DNA from: Synechococcus sp. CS-1332
GTDB taxonomy: Bacteria > Cyanobacteriota > Cyanobacteriia > PCC-6307 > Cyanobiaceae
DNA: 64,000 nt
Reading direction: 5' to 3'
NCBI RefSeq assembly: GCF_025127995.1
Contig: NZ_JAHLYP010000056.1
Coordinates: 1-64,000 of the forward strand
Shown here: one piece after another, positions 27,671-39,005 of the stretch
Position numbering within the stretch: position 1 is the stretch's first letter
Layout of the letters: each line of letters starts with the position of its first letter
Position numbers and translations under genes: made by a program
The notes under the pieces: generated by a model
Databases searched by the model: none
Seen by the model: the letters and a program-made list of their open reading frames with translations, nothing else
What the model was told of the DNA's origin: nothing

Positions 27671-28390
27671 ATGACCGGCGACAACACTCCCCCCCATGAG
27701 GAACGGATCGATCCCCGGGAGGGCGCGGTCGACGCGGCCCGGGTGGAGGAGCTCCTCGAGACCCTCCAGGCCACTGCCGACAGCGAAGCGAACGCCATCC
27801 CCGGCGATCAGGGCCCCCAGGCCTCCCCGTCCCCCGTCGAGGAGCCAGGAGAGCCCCTCGGCCAGCTTGAGGCCGAACTGGCCGCCCTGCGCAGTGAAAA
27901 CGAGTCGCTGCGGGGCCAGTACATGCGCATCGCCGCCGACTTCGACAACTTCCGCAAGCGCCAGAGCCGGGACAAGGAGGACCAGCGCCTGCACATCACC
28001 TGCACCACCCTCACCGAGATCCTGCCGGTGGTCGACAACTTCGACCGCGCCCGCCAGCAGCTCAACCCGCAGAGCGAAGAGGCCCAGACCCTGCATCGCA
28101 GCTACCAGAACCTCTATAAACAGCTGGTCGATGTGTTCAAGCAGCTGGGGGTTTCGCCGATGCGGGTGGAAGGCGAACCCTTTGATCCCACCCTTCACGA
28201 AGCTGTGATGCGGGAACCGAGTCAGGAACACCCGGAGGATGTGGTGATCGAGGAGCTGCAGCGGGGCTATCACCTTGATGGCCGTGTGCTCAGGCACGCC
28301 CTGGTCAAGGTCTCCATGGGCCCCGGACCGGCTGGTGGCGCGAGCCCCGGAGAAGTCTCGGCGCCTCCCAGTGAGGGGCCATCCGACTGA
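27671..28390 (+). CDS. grpE: Nucleotide exchange factor GrpE
   Basis: 239 residues. An acidic variable N-terminus (1-75) is followed by the long coiled-coil helix ([33 protein letters not shown]) and the beta domain ending [13 protein letters not shown]. It releases ADP from DnaK. Its stop overlaps the dnaJ ATG by one base, indicating a grpE-dnaJ operon. Confidence 0.95.
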   Translation: MTGDNTPPHEERIDPREGAVDAARVEELLETLQATADSEANAIPGDQGPQASPSPVEEPGEPLGQLEAELAALRSENESLRGQYMRIAADFDNFRKRQSRDKEDQRLHITCTTLTEILPVVDNFDRARQQLNPQSEEAQTLHRSYQNLYKQLVDVFKQLGVSPMRVEGEPFDPTLHEAVMREPSQEHPEDVVIEELQRGYHLDGRVLRHALVKVSMGPGPAGGASPGEVSAPPSEGPSD

Positions 28391-29514
28391 TGGCGGACTA
28401 CTACGAGCTGCTCGGTGTCAGCCGGGACGTGGATGCCGACAGCCTCAAGAAGGCCTATCGGCGACTGGCCCGCCAGTACCACCCGGATGTCAACAAGGAC
28501 CCGGCCGCAGAAGATCGCTTCAAGGAGATTGGTCGGGCCTATGAGGTGCTCAGCGATCCCCAGGCACGGGCCCGCTACGACCAATTCGGCGAGGCCGGCC
28601 TGGGTGGTGGCGGCGGCATGCCCGACATGGGCGACATGGGTGGCTTCGCCGACCTGTTCGAAACCTTCTTCAGCGGCTTCGGTGGGGCCGGTGGCGGTCC
28701 CCCCGGGGGTGCACGCCGACGCGGACCTCGCCAGGGCGACGACCTGCGCCTCGATCTCACCATCAGCTTCAGCGAAGCTGTCTTCGGCAGCGAGAAGGAC
28801 GTCCAGATCCGGCACCTCGAGACCTGCACCACCTGCAGCGGCTCGGGAGCCAAGGCGGGCAGCGGCCCCACCGGCTGCGGGACCTGCGGTGGTGCCGGCC
28901 AGGTGCGCCGGGCCACCCGCACCCCCTTCGGCAGCTTCACCCAGGTGGCGCCCTGCCCCACCTGCGAGGGCACCGGCCAGGTGATCGCCGATCCCTGCTC
29001 CGCCTGCGGCGGCCAGGGCCTGCAGCAGGTGCGCAAGAAGCTGCGCATCAACATTCCCGCCGGTGTCGACTCGGGGACCCGGCTGCGGGTCGGCCAGGAG
29101 GGCAACGCCGGCCAGCGTGGCGGCCCGGCGGGCGATCTCTACGTGTTTCTCACCGTCCAGCCCCACCCCCACCTGCGCCGGGATGGTGTCACGATCCACT
29201 CAGAGGTGTCCCTCAACTACCTCCAGGCGATCCTGGGGGACACGATCGAGGTGGAGACGGTCGACGGTCAGGAGCCGTTGGAGATTCCCCCCGGCACCCA
29301 GCCCGGGGCTGTGATCACATTGCAGGGCAAGGGAATTCCGCGCCTGGGCAATCCGGTGGCCCGCGGCAACCATCAGTTCACCATCAAGGTGCAGCTCCCC
29401 ACCAAGCTCAACGGTGAAGAGCGGAAGCTGCTTGAGCAGCTGGCCGGACACCACACCAGCAAGGGGCAGCGCCACCACCACAAGAGCGGTCTGTTCGGCG
29501 GCCTCTTCGGTTGA
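28390..29514 (+). CDS. dnaJ: Co-chaperone DnaJ (type I)
   Basis: 374 residues. The J domain has HPD in [10 protein letters not shown] (about 30-40), then a Gly/Phe-rich linker (residues about 72-110), four CxxCxGxG repeats ([32 protein letters not shown] at about 142-220) and the C-terminal substrate domain. It stimulates DnaK ATPase and binds unfolded clients. The start overlaps grpE, and the next TTG overlaps its stop. Confidence 0.96.
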   Translation: MADYYELLGVSRDVDADSLKKAYRRLARQYHPDVNKDPAAEDRFKEIGRAYEVLSDPQARARYDQFGEAGLGGGGGMPDMGDMGGFADLFETFFSGFGGAGGGPPGGARRRGPRQGDDLRLDLTISFSEAVFGSEKDVQIRHLETCTTCSGSGAKAGSGPTGCGTCGGAGQVRRATRTPFGSFTQVAPCPTCEGTGQVIADPCSACGGQGLQQVRKKLRINIPAGVDSGTRLRVGQEGNAGQRGGPAGDLYVFLTVQPHPHLRRDGVTIHSEVSLNYLQAILGDTIEVETVDGQEPLEIPPGTQPGAVITLQGKGIPRLGNPVARGNHQFTIKVQLPTKLNGEERKLLEQLAGHHTSKGQRHHHKSGLFGGLFG

Positions 29515-29744
29515 ACGATCCGCTGGCCCTCGATCTGCGGGGAACCGCCTGTCCGGTCAACTTCATTCGGGCCCGCCTGGCGCTCGAGACGCTGCCGCCG
29601 GGTGGCTGGCTCCAGATCGATCTGGATGGGGGAGAACCGGAACAGATGGTGGCCGAAGGGCTGCGCTCCGAGGGGCATGGCGTGCAGCTGGTCCCAGCCT
29701 GCGGCGAGGGGGTGAGGCTCCTGGTGCAGCGGGATGGGGGCTGA
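29511..29744 (+). CDS. TusA/SirA-family sulfurtransferase-like protein
   Basis: 77 residues from TTG (TTGA overlaps the dnaJ stop). The TusA signature [20 protein letters not shown] has the active Cys-Pro near residue 13, followed by the two-layer fold ending VQRDGG. TusA-like proteins relay persulfide sulfur for tRNA thiolation or other sulfur transfer. The position between dnaJ and rsgA suggests a translation-related role, but the acceptor is unknown. Confidence 0.85.
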   Translation: MNDPLALDLRGTACPVNFIRARLALETLPPGGWLQIDLDGGEPEQMVAEGLRSEGHGVQLVPACGEGVRLLVQRDGG

Positions 29745-30786
29745 GCCGCTGCCGGGTCGGGTGGTTGCCCTGCAGGCCAACTACTGCCTGGTGGCCCTCG
29801 ATGGCCCCTCTGAGCTCGGCATTGGCGGCCGCCTGCTGTGTACCCGCCGCACCCGCCTCGACAAGAGCGGCCTGCAGGTGTGCGTCGGTGATCGGGTGAG
29901 CGTCGCTTCTGTCGACTGGCGGGCGCGGCGGGGCGCGGTGGTGGGCCTCGAGCCCCGGCACAACCTGCTGCAGCGTCCGGCTGTCGCCAACGTCAGCCGG
30001 GTGGTGGTGGTGGTGGCTCTGGTGGAGCCGGGCCTCGATCCTCTGCAGCTCACCCGGTTCCTGATCACCGCCGAAGCCACTGGCCAGCCCGTGCAGGTGG
30101 TGCTGAGCAAGGCCGACCTGCTGCCAACGGCCGCGGTGGAGGCCTGGTGCCGCCGGCTGGAGGACTGGGGTTATCCCACGGTGGCCGTTTCTACCCGCAC
30201 CGGCGTGGGCCTGGCGGCGTTGCGGAGCCACCTGGAGCAGCCGGGAATCGCCGTGCTCTGTGGCCCCTCCGGCGTGGGCAAGAGCAGCCTGCTGAATGCC
30301 CTGGCCCCTGCCCTTGAACTTCGTGTCGCCGCCGTATCCGGACGGCTGCGCCGGGGTCGTCACACCACCCGGCATGTCGAACTGTTTGCGCTGGCTCCAG
30401 AGGCCCTCGTGGCCGATTCACCGGGCTTCAACACCCCTGCCCTGCCCTGCGACCCCCAGACCCTCGCGGCGGCCTTCCCGGAGCTGCTGGCGCGGCTCAG
30501 GGCCGACCCCTGCCGTTTCGCCAACTGCCGCCACCAGGGAGATCCCGGCTGTGCCGTTGGGGACAACTGGGACCGCTATGTGATCTACGGCCGCTGCCTG
30601 GAGGAGCTGGAGGCCCTGGCGCGGGCCAGAGCGCGCGGGGGCCACGGGCGCCAGGGGGACAGCGGCATGCGCCAGCGGGGCGACCGCCTCGAGCCCCTGC
30701 TTGATCCCCAGCTGCGCCGTTCCTCCCGTAGCACCCGGCGTCAGGCGCTGGAGGAGGACCTCAGTTCCCCAGACCGGGAAGATTGA
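29734..30786 (+). CDS. rsgA: Small ribosomal subunit biogenesis GTPase RsgA
   Basis: 350 residues. It is a circularly permuted GTPase: an OB-fold N-terminus, then G4 LSKADLLP, G1 [12 protein letters not shown], and G3 DSPGFNTP. A zinc site is formed by [14 protein letters not shown]. It checks late 30S assembly. The ATG lies 11 bases inside the TusA-like gene. The last 26 bases overlap the 3' end of ebfC on the other strand. Confidence 0.95.
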   Translation: MGAEPLPGRVVALQANYCLVALDGPSELGIGGRLLCTRRTRLDKSGLQVCVGDRVSVASVDWRARRGAVVGLEPRHNLLQRPAVANVSRVVVVVALVEPGLDPLQLTRFLITAEATGQPVQVVLSKADLLPTAAVEAWCRRLEDWGYPTVAVSTRTGVGLAALRSHLEQPGIAVLCGPSGVGKSSLLNALAPALELRVAAVSGRLRRGRHTTRHVELFALAPEALVADSPGFNTPALPCDPQTLAAAFPELLARLRADPCRFANCRHQGDPGCAVGDNWDRYVIYGRCLEELEALARARARGGHGRQGDSGMRQRGDRLEPLLDPQLRRSSRSTRRQALEEDLSSPDRED

Positions 30787-31102
30787 GATCCAGCCCGCCG
30801 GTGAGGGTTTCCATCCGCTCGCGCATGGTGGTGGTGGAGAGCTCGTAGGCGTTGCAGAGGGCTGCCAGCACGGCCGCCTCGACAGCTTCGGCGGGTTCGC
30901 TGAGCAGTTCGGGGCTCAGCGCGACCCGAAGGGGCTGCTGGTTGCCGGTGAGCCAGACGCTGGCCCGGCCCTCGGGATCGCTGCCCTGCAGTTCCATCGC
31001 ATCGAGCTCCTCCTGGAGCTTCTGGGCGTCCTGCTGAATCTGCTGGGCCTTGCGGAAGGCCTCGGTCAGCTGTCCGAAGTTGGGAAGTCCGAAGCCGGCC
31101 AT
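30761..31102 (-). CDS. ebfC: YbaB/EbfC nucleoid-associated protein
   Basis: 113 residues. The family pattern is clear: [30 protein letters not shown], strands around [21 protein letters not shown], and the C-terminal [26 protein letters not shown]. It binds DNA as a dimer. It is the last gene of a minus-strand run with murC and murB, 27 bases after murB. Confidence 0.92.
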   Translation of the reverse strand: MAGFGLPNFGQLTEAFRKAQQIQQDAQKLQEELDAMELQGSDPEGRASVWLTGNQQPLRVALSPELLSEPAEAVEAAVLAALCNAYELSTTTMRERMETLTGGLDLNLPGLGN

Positions 31103-31129
31103 GCCAGGAGGTCAACGTAGGAACCCAGG

Positions 31130-32023
31130 CTAGAACCCCAGCCGTTTGACTTCCGGGTGCAGCGGTACGCCGCAGCCCTCCAGCACCCTTTGCTGCACCA
31201 GCCGGATCAGGGCGTCGATGTCGGCGGCGGTGGCGGAGCCTGTGTTGACGATGAAATTGGCGTGGATCGGTGACACCTGGGCATCCCCGACGCTCAGTCC
31301 CTTGAGGCCGAGGGATTCGATCAGCTGGCCCGCCTTGAGCGGCTCGGGATTGCGGAAGACGCTGCCGCAGCTGGGTTGCTGGTAGGGCTGGGTGCTGGTG
31401 CGGCTCTGCAGGTTGGCGCTGGTGCGGGCCGTGAGCGTGGCCGGGTCGTGGCCAGGCTCCAGCCGGAACCGGGCCGAGAGCACCAGCAGCGGTTCGTCCT
31501 GCAGACGGCTGTGGCGGTAGGCGAAGGCCAGATCGGCGGCCTCCAGGCGGAAGGGGGCTTCGGGTCTGCGGGGATCCAGCACCCATACCGAGGCGAGCCA
31601 CTCAGCCGTGCAGCCCCCCTGGGCGCCCGCGTTCATCACCACGGCCCCACCCACCGTGCCGGGGATGCCCACGGCCCACTCCAGCCCCCGCAGGCCGCTT
31701 CTGGCGGCCTTGCGGGCCAGGGTGGGGATCGGTTCCCCCGCCTCCGCCTCCACCCAGCCCTCCCCCGGATCCAGGCGGCTGCCCTGCAGACGGCGGTTGC
31801 AGAGGGTGAGGCCGTCGAGGCCTCCGTCGGCGATCAGCAGGTTGGAGCCGGCGCCGATGCAGCGGAAGGGAAGGCCTGCGGCCGCTGCCCAGGCGGCGTG
31901 GGCGATCAGGGCCTCCTGGTCGGCGGGTTCGGCGAACCAGGCGGCCGGCCCGCCCACCTTCCAGGTGGTGAATTCCCGCAGGGAGACCGTCTGACGGGGC
32001 TGGCTGAACGGCGCCGTGACCAT
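31130..32023 (-). CDS. murB: UDP-N-acetylenolpyruvoylglucosamine reductase MurB
   Basis: 297 residues. FAD-dependent reduction yielding UDP-MurNAc. Signatures: [45 protein letters not shown] and, near the C-terminus, [10 protein letters not shown] with the catalytic Ser. Then comes the [10 protein letters not shown] motif. It lies 4 bases after murC, so both are probably one transcript. Confidence 0.95.
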   Translation of the reverse strand: MVTAPFSQPRQTVSLREFTTWKVGGPAAWFAEPADQEALIAHAAWAAAAGLPFRCIGAGSNLLIADGGLDGLTLCNRRLQGSRLDPGEGWVEAEAGEPIPTLARKAARSGLRGLEWAVGIPGTVGGAVVMNAGAQGGCTAEWLASVWVLDPRRPEAPFRLEAADLAFAYRHSRLQDEPLLVLSARFRLEPGHDPATLTARTSANLQSRTSTQPYQQPSCGSVFRNPEPLKAGQLIESLGLKGLSVGDAQVSPIHANFIVNTGSATAADIDALIRLVQQRVLEGCGVPLHPEVKRLGF

Positions 32024-32027
32024 CCCC

Positions 32028-33491
32028 TCAGGCCACCAGCGCGGAGGGTCGTTCGTGCTCGTCGAGGGCTTCCAGGCGCTCCCAGAGGCCGTTGACGTCG
32101 CCGGCTCCCATGGCCAGCACCAGGTCGCCCGGGCGGGTGCGACTGGCCACCAGGTCCGCCAGAGTCTCCATGCTGTCTGCCACCGCCACCGGGAGGTTGG
32201 GGGCTAGGGCCCGCACGGCCTCGGCGAGGGCCTGGCTAGAGATCCCTGCGATCGGGGCCTCGCCGGCGGCATAGAGCGGCGCCAGCAGCACCACATCGGC
32301 GTGGGTCAGGGCGGCGGCGAAGTCCTCCAGGAACTGGGCGGTGCGGGTGTAGCGATGGGGCTGGAACACCGCCACCAGCCGGCGCGGCACCAGTGGCAGC
32401 GGGCTGCGACCGCTCTCCACCATCAGCCGGGCCATGGCCAGGGTGGCCGCCACTTCGCTGGGGTGGTGGGCGTAGTCGTCGACGATCGCCCGGTCCTGCC
32501 ACAGGCCGCGGCAGTCAAAGCGGCGCCCGGGGGGGCGCAGGCCCGCCACCGCCTTTCGCAGGGCGTCGAAGGGCACGCCTTCAAGGCGGCAGGCCGCCAT
32601 TGCCGCCACGGTGTTGCTCAGGTTGTGGCGGCCTGGCAGGGGCACCTCCAGGGTGCCCAGGTCCACCCCCTGCTCGTACCAGGTCGCCAGAGTGCCATCG
32701 CCCCGCTCCTCCAGAGGGATGGCGGCGAAGTCCACCGCCTCGCTGCTGCGGGTGGACCACCAGCTGGCGGCCTGGAAGTGCTCGAGCAGAACCGGGCAGT
32801 CCCGGTTGGCCAGCAGGGTCGTGCAGCCGCTGGCGAAGCGTTGCAGGGTGGCCACCAGGGCGGCCAGGTCGGGGTAGTGGTCGGTGTGGTCGAGTTCGAG
32901 GTTGGTGAGCAGCCCGAGCCGGGGGTTGAACTTGACCAGGGAGCCATCTGATTCGTCGGCTTCCGCCACCAGCAAGCGCCCCTGGCCATGGCGGCCGTTG
33001 CTGCCGAAGGCCGGCACGATGCCGCCGATCACGGCGGTGGGGTCTTCACCGACGGCCTCCAGCAGCGTGGCGATCAGGGTGCTGGTGGTGGTTTTGCCGT
33101 GGCTGCCGGCCACGGCGATGGAGGGCTGGTCATTGATCAGGGCCGCCAGCACGTCGGAGCGGTGCAGAACCGACAGCCCGCGCCGCCGCGCCTCGGCCAG
33201 CTCCTCGTTGGCGGCGGGCACCGCCGAGCTGATGACCACGAGAAGGGTTTCCGCGGCTCCGCGCTCGGGCCCTTCCAGCCCTGCGATCACCGCGGCGATG
33301 GTGGCGGCGGTCTGCTCCTGGAAGACCCGTACCCCGGCGGTTCGCAGCCTCTCCAGCACCGGGCTTGGGCGGGGATCGGAGCCGCTCACCAGGAAGCCCC
33401 GTTCCGCCAGGATCCCTGCCAGGGCGGACATGCCGATCCCACCGGCTCCAATGAAATGGAGCGGCTGACGGCGATCAAGCTTTGGGATCAA
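32028..33491 (-). CDS. murC: UDP-N-acetylmuramate--L-alanine ligase MurC
   Basis: About 487 residues from TTG at 33491. Signatures: [14 protein letters not shown] (nucleotide fold), ATP loop [34 protein letters not shown] and [10 protein letters not shown]. The length matches E. coli MurC (491). In-frame sequence extends upstream with an ATG at 33632, but that would reach into the gap2 promoter and is not MurC-like, so the TTG is preferred. Confidence 0.93.
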   Translation of the reverse strand: MIPKLDRRQPLHFIGAGGIGMSALAGILAERGFLVSGSDPRPSPVLERLRTAGVRVFQEQTAATIAAVIAGLEGPERGAAETLLVVISSAVPAANEELAEARRRGLSVLHRSDVLAALINDQPSIAVAGSHGKTTTSTLIATLLEAVGEDPTAVIGGIVPAFGSNGRHGQGRLLVAEADESDGSLVKFNPRLGLLTNLELDHTDHYPDLAALVATLQRFASGCTTLLANRDCPVLLEHFQAASWWSTRSSEAVDFAAIPLEERGDGTLATWYEQGVDLGTLEVPLPGRHNLSNTVAAMAACRLEGVPFDALRKAVAGLRPPGRRFDCRGLWQDRAIVDDYAHHPSEVAATLAMARLMVESGRSPLPLVPRRLVAVFQPHRYTRTAQFLEDFAAALTHADVVLLAPLYAAGEAPIAGISSQALAEAVRALAPNLPVAVADSMETLADLVASRTRPGDLVLAMGAGDVNGLWERLEALDEHERPSALVA

Positions 33492-33616
33492 GGGGAACTC
33501 CAGGCCTCGCCGAAAATAACGGCAGATCCCCCTCCCCTCCTTTGCGGGATACTGCGCTTTGCCGACCGTCCGATCCGGGGCCTGTGGCTGAGAGTATGAG
33601 CAGGACCCCATTTCTG

Positions 33617-33622
33617 TATGAT
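33617..33622 (+). promoter_or_regulatory. Candidate -10 box for gap2
   Basis: TATGAT lies 48 bases before the gap2 ATG, in the divergent murC-gap2 spacer. No convincing -35 is found at 17 bases upstream. A TG dinucleotide directly precedes it. This is a plausible sigma-70 element only. Confidence 0.35.
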
Positions 33623-33669
33623 CGGCAGCCAAAATCCCCCCTTGCTAGCGGGTTCCACCGCTTTCTGCC

Positions 33670-34692
33670 ATGACCTTGCGCGTAGCGATCAATGGATTTG
33701 GCCGAATCGGTCGGAACTTCATGCGCTGCTGGCTCAGCCGCGGTGAGAACACCGGCATCGAAGTGGTGGGCCTGAACGACACGTCCGACCCGAAGACCAA
33801 CGCCCACCTGCTCCAGTACGACACGATGCTCGGCCACATCCGCAATGCGGAAGTGAGCTACACCGACGACACCATCGTCGTGAACGGCAGGCCGATCAAA
33901 TGTTTTTCCGATCGCAATCCCCTCAACCTTCCCTGGAAGGAATGGGGCGTGGATCTTGTGATCGAGGCCACCGGTGTCTTCATCGATCAGAAGGGGGCCG
34001 GGAAGCACATCGAGGCCGGCGCCAGCAAGGTCCTGATCACGGCTCCAGGCAAAGGCGAAGGCGTGGGCACCTTCGTGGTGGGTGTGAACGCCGACCAGTA
34101 TCGCCACGAAGATTTCGACATCATCAGCAACGCCAGCTGCACCACCAATTGCATGGCGCCGATCGTCAAGGTGCTCGATCAGAGCTTCGGGATCGTCAAG
34201 GGCATGATGACCACCACCCACAGCTATACCGGTGACCAGCGGATCCTCGATGCCAGCCATCGCGATCTGCGCCGTGCCCGTGCCGCCGCCGTCAACATCG
34301 TTCCCACCTCCACCGGTGCAGCCACGGCCGTGGCTCTTGTCTACCCGCCGATGAAGGGCAAGCTGAGCGGCATTGCCATGCGCGTGCCGACCCCCAACGT
34401 TTCGGTGGTCGACCTCGTCCTTGAAGTGAGCCGCGGCACCACCAAGGAAGAAGTGAATGCCGTTCTCGAGGAGTCCTCAAGGAACGGGATGAAGGGGATC
34501 ATCAAGTACTGCGATCTCCCCCTGGTCTCCACCGACCACGCCGGCACCGATGAATCCACCATCGTGGATGCCGACCTCACCCTGGTGATGGGCGAGAACA
34601 TGGTCAAGGTGATTGCCTGGTACGACAACGAGTGGGGCTACAGCCAGCGCGTCGTCGATCTGGCTGAAGTGGTGGCGCGAAACTGGAAGTGA
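33670..34692 (+). CDS. gap2: Glyceraldehyde-3-phosphate dehydrogenase, Calvin-cycle type
   Basis: 340 residues. NAD(P) fold [13 protein letters not shown], catalytic Cys in SNASCTTNC (about 155), and [18 protein letters not shown] at the end. The coenzyme-selectivity region [21 protein letters not shown] has a Thr-Ser pair and matches photosynthetic Gap2 rather than glycolytic Gap1, so NADPH use is likely. It is monocistronic, divergent from murC and convergent with thiL 15 bases later. Confidence 0.95.
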   Translation: MTLRVAINGFGRIGRNFMRCWLSRGENTGIEVVGLNDTSDPKTNAHLLQYDTMLGHIRNAEVSYTDDTIVVNGRPIKCFSDRNPLNLPWKEWGVDLVIEATGVFIDQKGAGKHIEAGASKVLITAPGKGEGVGTFVVGVNADQYRHEDFDIISNASCTTNCMAPIVKVLDQSFGIVKGMMTTTHSYTGDQRILDASHRDLRRARAAAVNIVPTSTGAATAVALVYPPMKGKLSGIAMRVPTPNVSVVDLVLEVSRGTTKEEVNAVLEESSRNGMKGIIKYCDLPLVSTDHAGTDESTIVDADLTLVMGENMVKVIAWYDNEWGYSQRVVDLAEVVARNWK

Positions 34693-34707
34693 GCTGCAGG
34701 GCTGGGA

Positions 34708-35730
34708 TCAGCTGAAATGCTGGAAGCCGGCTGACGGGGGGGGTATCGCTCCTCCCCCGCCCGACCAGATCAGGGGACCTTCCGCTTGGAGGGCGTCCAG
34801 GTGGCCGATGCAACGGGCACCGGGCAGCCTCTCCTCCAGGGCGGCCGCCCAGGCCGGCTCCAGGGCCAGCACCAGTTCGAAATCTTCTCCTCCCCAGAGG
34901 CACCAGTCCTCGGAGACGGCCAGTCCCTCCAGTTCCGGAGCCAGCGGCAGCGACTCGCGCTCCAACAGGGCCGTGCAGCCGCTGGCGACCGCCAGACAGG
35001 CGGCCGCGGCCGCCAGTCCGTCGCTGCTGTCGCAGCCGGCCACCCGCCAGCTCAGGGCCCCTGGCTGGCTGGCGCCCAGGGCCGCCACCGCATCGAAGCG
35101 GGGTACGGGTCGCCGGTGGGCGTTGATGGCTCGCTCCTGTTCGGCCGGTGCCAAAGCCGGTAAGGCCTCGCCCCGGAGCAGGGCCAGGCCCAGCCGGCTC
35201 AGCCCATGGGCGCCCGTGCAGACCAGCTGGTCGCCCGGTTGCCCATCCCCCCGGCGGATCGGCCCGCCGCGGCCCTCCTGGAGCCGGCCGAGGGCGGTGA
35301 TTGCCAGGAGCCGCTGTCGGCCGCCGCTGCAATCTCCCCCCAGCAGCACGCCCCCATGGGCGCCCAGCAGCTCCGTCAGGCCGGCATAGGCCCCCTCCAC
35401 CCAGGCCCAGGGGGTGTGTCCCGGGGCCACCAGGCCCACGGTGATCCCGACGGCGTCGACGCAGCCCATCGCCGCCAGGTCGGAGAGGTTGGCGGCGGCG
35501 GCCCTCCAGCCCACGTCCCTGGCGTCCATGGTGGCGGCACTGAAATGAACGTCCTCCACCAGCACGTCGGTGTTCAGCACCAACTGGAGACCGCCCCCAC
35601 CGTTCGGGCTGAGCAGGGCCGGGCCCAGCAGGGCGGCGTCATCGCCGAACTGGCCCCGGGGGGCGAAGGAACCGAGGCGCCGGATCAGCTCCGTTTCCCC
35701 CAGCTCCGCCAGGGTGGGCCCCTCAGGCAT
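34708..35730 (-). CDS. thiL: Thiamine-monophosphate kinase ThiL
   Basis: 340 residues. It makes thiamine diphosphate. Landmarks: [62 protein letters not shown] and [11 protein letters not shown]. Its start overlaps the end of the cyclophilin gene by 8 bases. No TPP riboswitch-like leader was seen. Confidence 0.94.
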   Translation of the reverse strand: MPEGPTLAELGETELIRRLGSFAPRGQFGDDAALLGPALLSPNGGGGLQLVLNTDVLVEDVHFSAATMDARDVGWRAAAANLSDLAAMGCVDAVGITVGLVAPGHTPWAWVEGAYAGLTELLGAHGGVLLGGDCSGGRQRLLAITALGRLQEGRGGPIRRGDGQPGDQLVCTGAHGLSRLGLALLRGEALPALAPAEQERAINAHRRPVPRFDAVAALGASQPGALSWRVAGCDSSDGLAAAAACLAVASGCTALLERESLPLAPELEGLAVSEDWCLWGGEDFELVLALEPAWAAALEERLPGARCIGHLDALQAEGPLIWSGGGGAIPPPSAGFQHFS

Positions 35731-36814
35731 GGGGGTGCAGGTTGTCGGCCCCTTCGATCACCGTCGCCTTGACGATGCCGTCATCGGCGGTGAGCTCCTC
35801 AAGCACCTCCAGACCCTCCACCACGTAGCCGAAGGCGGCGTAGCGCCCGTCAATCAGGTTCAGGCCGGCGGGGGTGAGTTCCGGCTCGAACAGGAACAGG
35901 AAGAACTGGGAGGAACCGTCCCCCAGGCCCTCGTCGGAGTGGGCCCATCCCAGGGTGCCCTTGCTGGCGAAGGGCAGCACCGGTTCGGCCTTGAACAGAC
36001 CCAGATCCTCAAAGGTCTGGTTGTAGAAGGGGGCCTCTTCGCCGGGCACCTTGATTTCCAGGGGCACCTGGCGTTCCTGTTTGGTGGCTGGATCCACGTA
36101 GCCCGTCAGCGGGCCGGCGGGATCACCGGTCTGGAGCACGTAGAAGTCTTCGGCGCGGTTGAAGGGCAGGTCGTCGTAGAAGCCGCGTTGCGCCAGATCC
36201 ACGAAGGCGCCGGCGGTCAGGGGCGCGTTGTACCCGTCCACAACGGTGATCAGGTCGCCCTTGGTGGTGGTCAGCCGCACGGTGGCGCGGCCGAGCAGCC
36301 GCGGCAGCGCATCGAATTCAGGCGGAATCGCGAAGGGGAAGGGCCCCACCAGCAGGCCTTCGGCACGGCCGACGTCGGCGAGGGCTTCCCGGCGGGCCGC
36401 CAGGAAACGGTCCCGATCCTGGGCCTCGCCGGCAGCCGCCAGCTCCTGCAGATGCACGCCGGCGTCGGTGAGCAGGGCCTCGGCGGTGGCTCGATCGGTG
36501 GGATCAAAGCTGGCCAGGATCCGCTCCCGGCTACTGCCGAGCTGGGATTCGGCCCGGCGTACGGAGCCGGTCAGGCTGGTCCAGCGCTTGGCCCGCAGGT
36601 CGTCGCTGGTGTCTTCGAGACGGTGCTGCAGCTTCTGAAGATCGCTCTGGTCGATGGGCAGGGCGTTGCGCAGCAGGGCGGTGGGATCACTGACGGCGTT
36701 GCCCTGGGGCAGATAGGCCCAGGCGGCGGGGACCGCAAGCAGCAGGGTCAACAGAAGGGTCACGGTGGCTCCCAGCGTGGTGGTCAACCCGATGGGCCTG
36801 CGTCGCCGGTCCAT
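35723..36814 (-). CDS. CYP38/TLP40-like lumenal cyclophilin
   Basis: 363 residues. The N-terminal signal ([17 protein letters not shown]) targets the lumen or periplasm. Then comes a helical bundle (about 35-165) with [20 protein letters not shown], as in plant CYP38, where it resembles PsbQ. The cyclophilin beta-barrel follows: [21 protein letters not shown] and [20 protein letters not shown]. The active-site Arg of canonical cyclophilins is altered, as in CYP38, so a photosystem II assembly or scaffolding role is more likely than strong isomerase activity. Confidence 0.85.
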   Translation of the reverse strand: MDRRRRPIGLTTTLGATVTLLLTLLLAVPAAWAYLPQGNAVSDPTALLRNALPIDQSDLQKLQHRLEDTSDDLRAKRWTSLTGSVRRAESQLGSSRERILASFDPTDRATAEALLTDAGVHLQELAAAGEAQDRDRFLAARREALADVGRAEGLLVGPFPFAIPPEFDALPRLLGRATVRLTTTKGDLITVVDGYNAPLTAGAFVDLAQRGFYDDLPFNRAEDFYVLQTGDPAGPLTGYVDPATKQERQVPLEIKVPGEEAPFYNQTFEDLGLFKAEPVLPFASKGTLGWAHSDEGLGDGSSQFFLFLFEPELTPAGLNLIDGRYAAFGYVVEGLEVLEELTADDGIVKATVIEGADNLHPHA

Positions 36815-36925
36815 GCATCCCTTGTGACTGCCTGGACTTTGGCACAACCGGCCCTGGCTTCCCCCGCGGCGGCTCGCAGGCGTGCCTGTAGCCAGACGTA
36901 CAATCCCCCGATCCGATCCGCCGGA

Positions 36926-37486
36926 ATGATCTCCAGCAACGACTTTCGTACCGGCACAACGATCGAACTGGATGGCCAGGTCTGGCGCGTTGTCGAGTTC
37001 CTGCATGTCAAGCCCGGCAAAGGCTCGGCCTTCGTGCGCACCAAGCTCAAGGGCGTCCAGAGCGGCAACGTGGTGGAGAAGACCTTCCGCGCCGGGGAGA
37101 CCATGCCCCAGGCCCAGCTGGAGAAGGCGACCCTCCAGCACACCTACATGGAGGGAGACGATTACGTCTTCATGGACATGGCCTCCTACGAGGAGACCCG
37201 TCTGACCGCCAAGCAGATCGGTGACGGCCGCAAATACCTCAAGGAAGGGATGGAGGTGAGCGTGGTCTCCTGGAACGGCAAGCCCCTGGAGGTTGAGCTG
37301 CCCAATTCGGTGGTGCTCGAAGTCACCCAGACTGATCCGGGCGTCAAGGGTGACACCGCGACCGGTGGCACCAAGCCCGCCATCGTCGAGACTGGGGCCC
37401 AGGTGATGGTGCCCCTGTTCATCACCATTGGCGAGAAGATCAAGGTCGACACCCGCACCGACAGTTACTTGGGTCGGGAGTCCTGA
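36926..37486 (+). CDS. efp: Elongation factor P
   Basis: 186 residues. Three OB-like domains, with the modified-lysine loop in [15 protein letters not shown] (about 29-43) and C-terminal [18 protein letters not shown]. It rescues ribosomes stalled at polyproline; the many Pro-rich proteins of this genome make it relevant. The accB ATG follows after 5 bases. GGAA lies just before the ATG. Confidence 0.96.
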   Translation: MISSNDFRTGTTIELDGQVWRVVEFLHVKPGKGSAFVRTKLKGVQSGNVVEKTFRAGETMPQAQLEKATLQHTYMEGDDYVFMDMASYEETRLTAKQIGDGRKYLKEGMEVSVVSWNGKPLEVELPNSVVLEVTQTDPGVKGDTATGGTKPAIVETGAQVMVPLFITIGEKIKVDTRTDSYLGRES

Positions 37487-37491
37487 TCGCC

Positions 37492-37986
37492 ATGCAGCTC
37501 GATCACGACCAATTGCGCCAGTTGCTGGCCCTGCTCGGGGACAGCGATATTCAGGAGCTCAAGCTCGAGGGCGACGATTTCCGTCTGGAGGTGCGCCGCA
37601 ACCTGCCTTCCCCGGCACCGGCCACGGTCACCATGTTGCAGGCACCGGCCGGCCTGCCACCGCTGGCCCCTGGGCCCACTGCCCCGGTCGGCGCCCCCCC
37701 CGGCCCCTCGGCGCCGCCGCCGCCGGCCGCCTCGGTGCGCAGCGACCTGCAGGCCGTCACCGCCCCGATGGTGGGCACCTTCTACCGCTCCTCGGCACCG
37801 GGCGAAGCCGCCTTCGTGGAGGTGGGCAGCCGGATCAGCGCCGGCCAGCCGGTCTGCATTCTTGAGGCGATGAAGCTGATGAACGAGCTGGAGTGTGAAT
37901 TCAGCGGCGAAGTGGTGGAGATCCTGGTGGAGAACGGCACCCCGGTGGAATTCGGCCAGGTGCTGATGCGGATCAAGGCGAGCTAA
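37492..37986 (+). CDS. accB: Biotin carboxyl carrier protein of acetyl-CoA carboxylase
   Basis: 164 residues. A short N-terminal helix region, a Pro/Ala-rich hinge (40-80), and the biotinyl domain with EAMKLMNE; the biotinylated Lys is residue 128. It carries CO2 for malonyl-CoA synthesis. The efp-accB pairing is widespread in cyanobacteria. The stop overlaps the pdxA 3' end by 4 bases. Confidence 0.95.
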   Translation: MQLDHDQLRQLLALLGDSDIQELKLEGDDFRLEVRRNLPSPAPATVTMLQAPAGLPPLAPGPTAPVGAPPGPSAPPPPAASVRSDLQAVTAPMVGTFYRSSAPGEAAFVEVGSRISAGQPVCILEAMKLMNELECEFSGEVVEILVENGTPVEFGQVLMRIKAS

Positions 37987-38978
37987 CCCAGGTCCCAGGC
38001 GGTGCGGATCGCCGCCGCCATGCTGTCGGCCCGCGCCACGCCCCGGCCGGCGATTCCGAAGGCGGTGCCGTGGTCGGGGGAGGTGCGCAGGAAAGGCAGA
38101 CCCAGGGTGGTGTTGACGGCGGCGTCGAAGGCCAGCAGCTTCACCGGGATCAGCCCCTGGTCGTGATAGAGGGCCAGATAGCCGTCGGCGCCGTCTGCTT
38201 CCCCCTTCCAGGCGGCCGCCGCCTCCAGCCAGCAGGTGTCCGGTGGCATGGGCCCCTCCAGCCGCACCTCCGGATGCAGGTCCTGCCACTGCCTCAAGGT
38301 GGCAATCAGCCAGTCCTGCTCCTCCCTGCCCAGATGGCCCCCTTCCCCGGCATGGGGGTTGAGGCCCGCCACCACCAGCCGCGGCCGGTTTTGGAACCGC
38401 TGGCAGAAGGCCAGCAGGGCCTCCAGCCGACGGACCACCAGCTCCGGAGTGAGCCGGCTGCTCACCTCGGCCAGGGGGATGTGGGTGGTGGCCAGGAGGG
38501 TGTTGAGCCGCCAGCCGCCGCCGGGGGCCAGGGCGGTGAACAACATGCCGGCATCGGCGCTGCCGGTGAGTTCCGCCAGCCGCTCCGTCTGGCCGGGATA
38601 GGCATGGCCGGCCGCCTGCCAGCTGGCCTTGGCGATCGGGGCGGTCACCAGGGCCCGGCCGCCGCCGGCGCCCACCAGCGCCACGGCACGCGTCAGCCAG
38701 GCGAAGCTGGCCGCGCCGGCGGCGCGGCTGCTCACCCCCGGGACAACCGGCAGCTCCAGGGGGACGTCCTCCAAGGCGAAGTCGTCGGGGTCGGCCAGGG
38801 GAGCGTTGCTGCAGGCCAGCAACTGGTGGTGGCAGTCCCGCAGCCAGCGGCCGCAGCCCACCAGCACCACGTCCTGGCCGGCGGGACGCGGCTGGGCAAG
38901 GGCCTTGAGGGTCACCTCGGCGCCGATGCCGGCCGGATCCCCCAGGGCGATGACAAGGCGATCCGCTGTAGTTTTCAT
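37983..38978 (-). CDS. pdxA: 4-hydroxythreonine-4-phosphate dehydrogenase PdxA
   Basis: 331 residues. It oxidises 4-phosphohydroxy-L-threonine in vitamin B6 synthesis. Signatures: IALGDPAGIGAEVTLKAL, APIAKASW, a metal site in AGLNPHAGEGGHLG, and ALYHDQGLIPVKLLAFD. It diverges from the short membrane protein gene at 39006. Confidence 0.94.
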   Translation of the reverse strand: MKTTADRLVIALGDPAGIGAEVTLKALAQPRPAGQDVVLVGCGRWLRDCHHQLLACSNAPLADPDDFALEDVPLELPVVPGVSSRAAGAASFAWLTRAVALVGAGGGRALVTAPIAKASWQAAGHAYPGQTERLAELTGSADAGMLFTALAPGGGWRLNTLLATTHIPLAEVSSRLTPELVVRRLEALLAFCQRFQNRPRLVVAGLNPHAGEGGHLGREEQDWLIATLRQWQDLHPEVRLEGPMPPDTCWLEAAAAWKGEADGADGYLALYHDQGLIPVKLLAFDAAVNTTLGLPFLRTSPDHGTAFGIAGRGVARADSMAAAIRTAWDLG

Positions 38979-39005
38979 GCCATCGGGCGCTGTCGGGGTC
39001 GGTCC

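Noticed and set aside
34593-35332. Riboswitch or other leader near thiL
   Set aside because: No TPP-aptamer-like conserved words were seen upstream of thiL or thiG.
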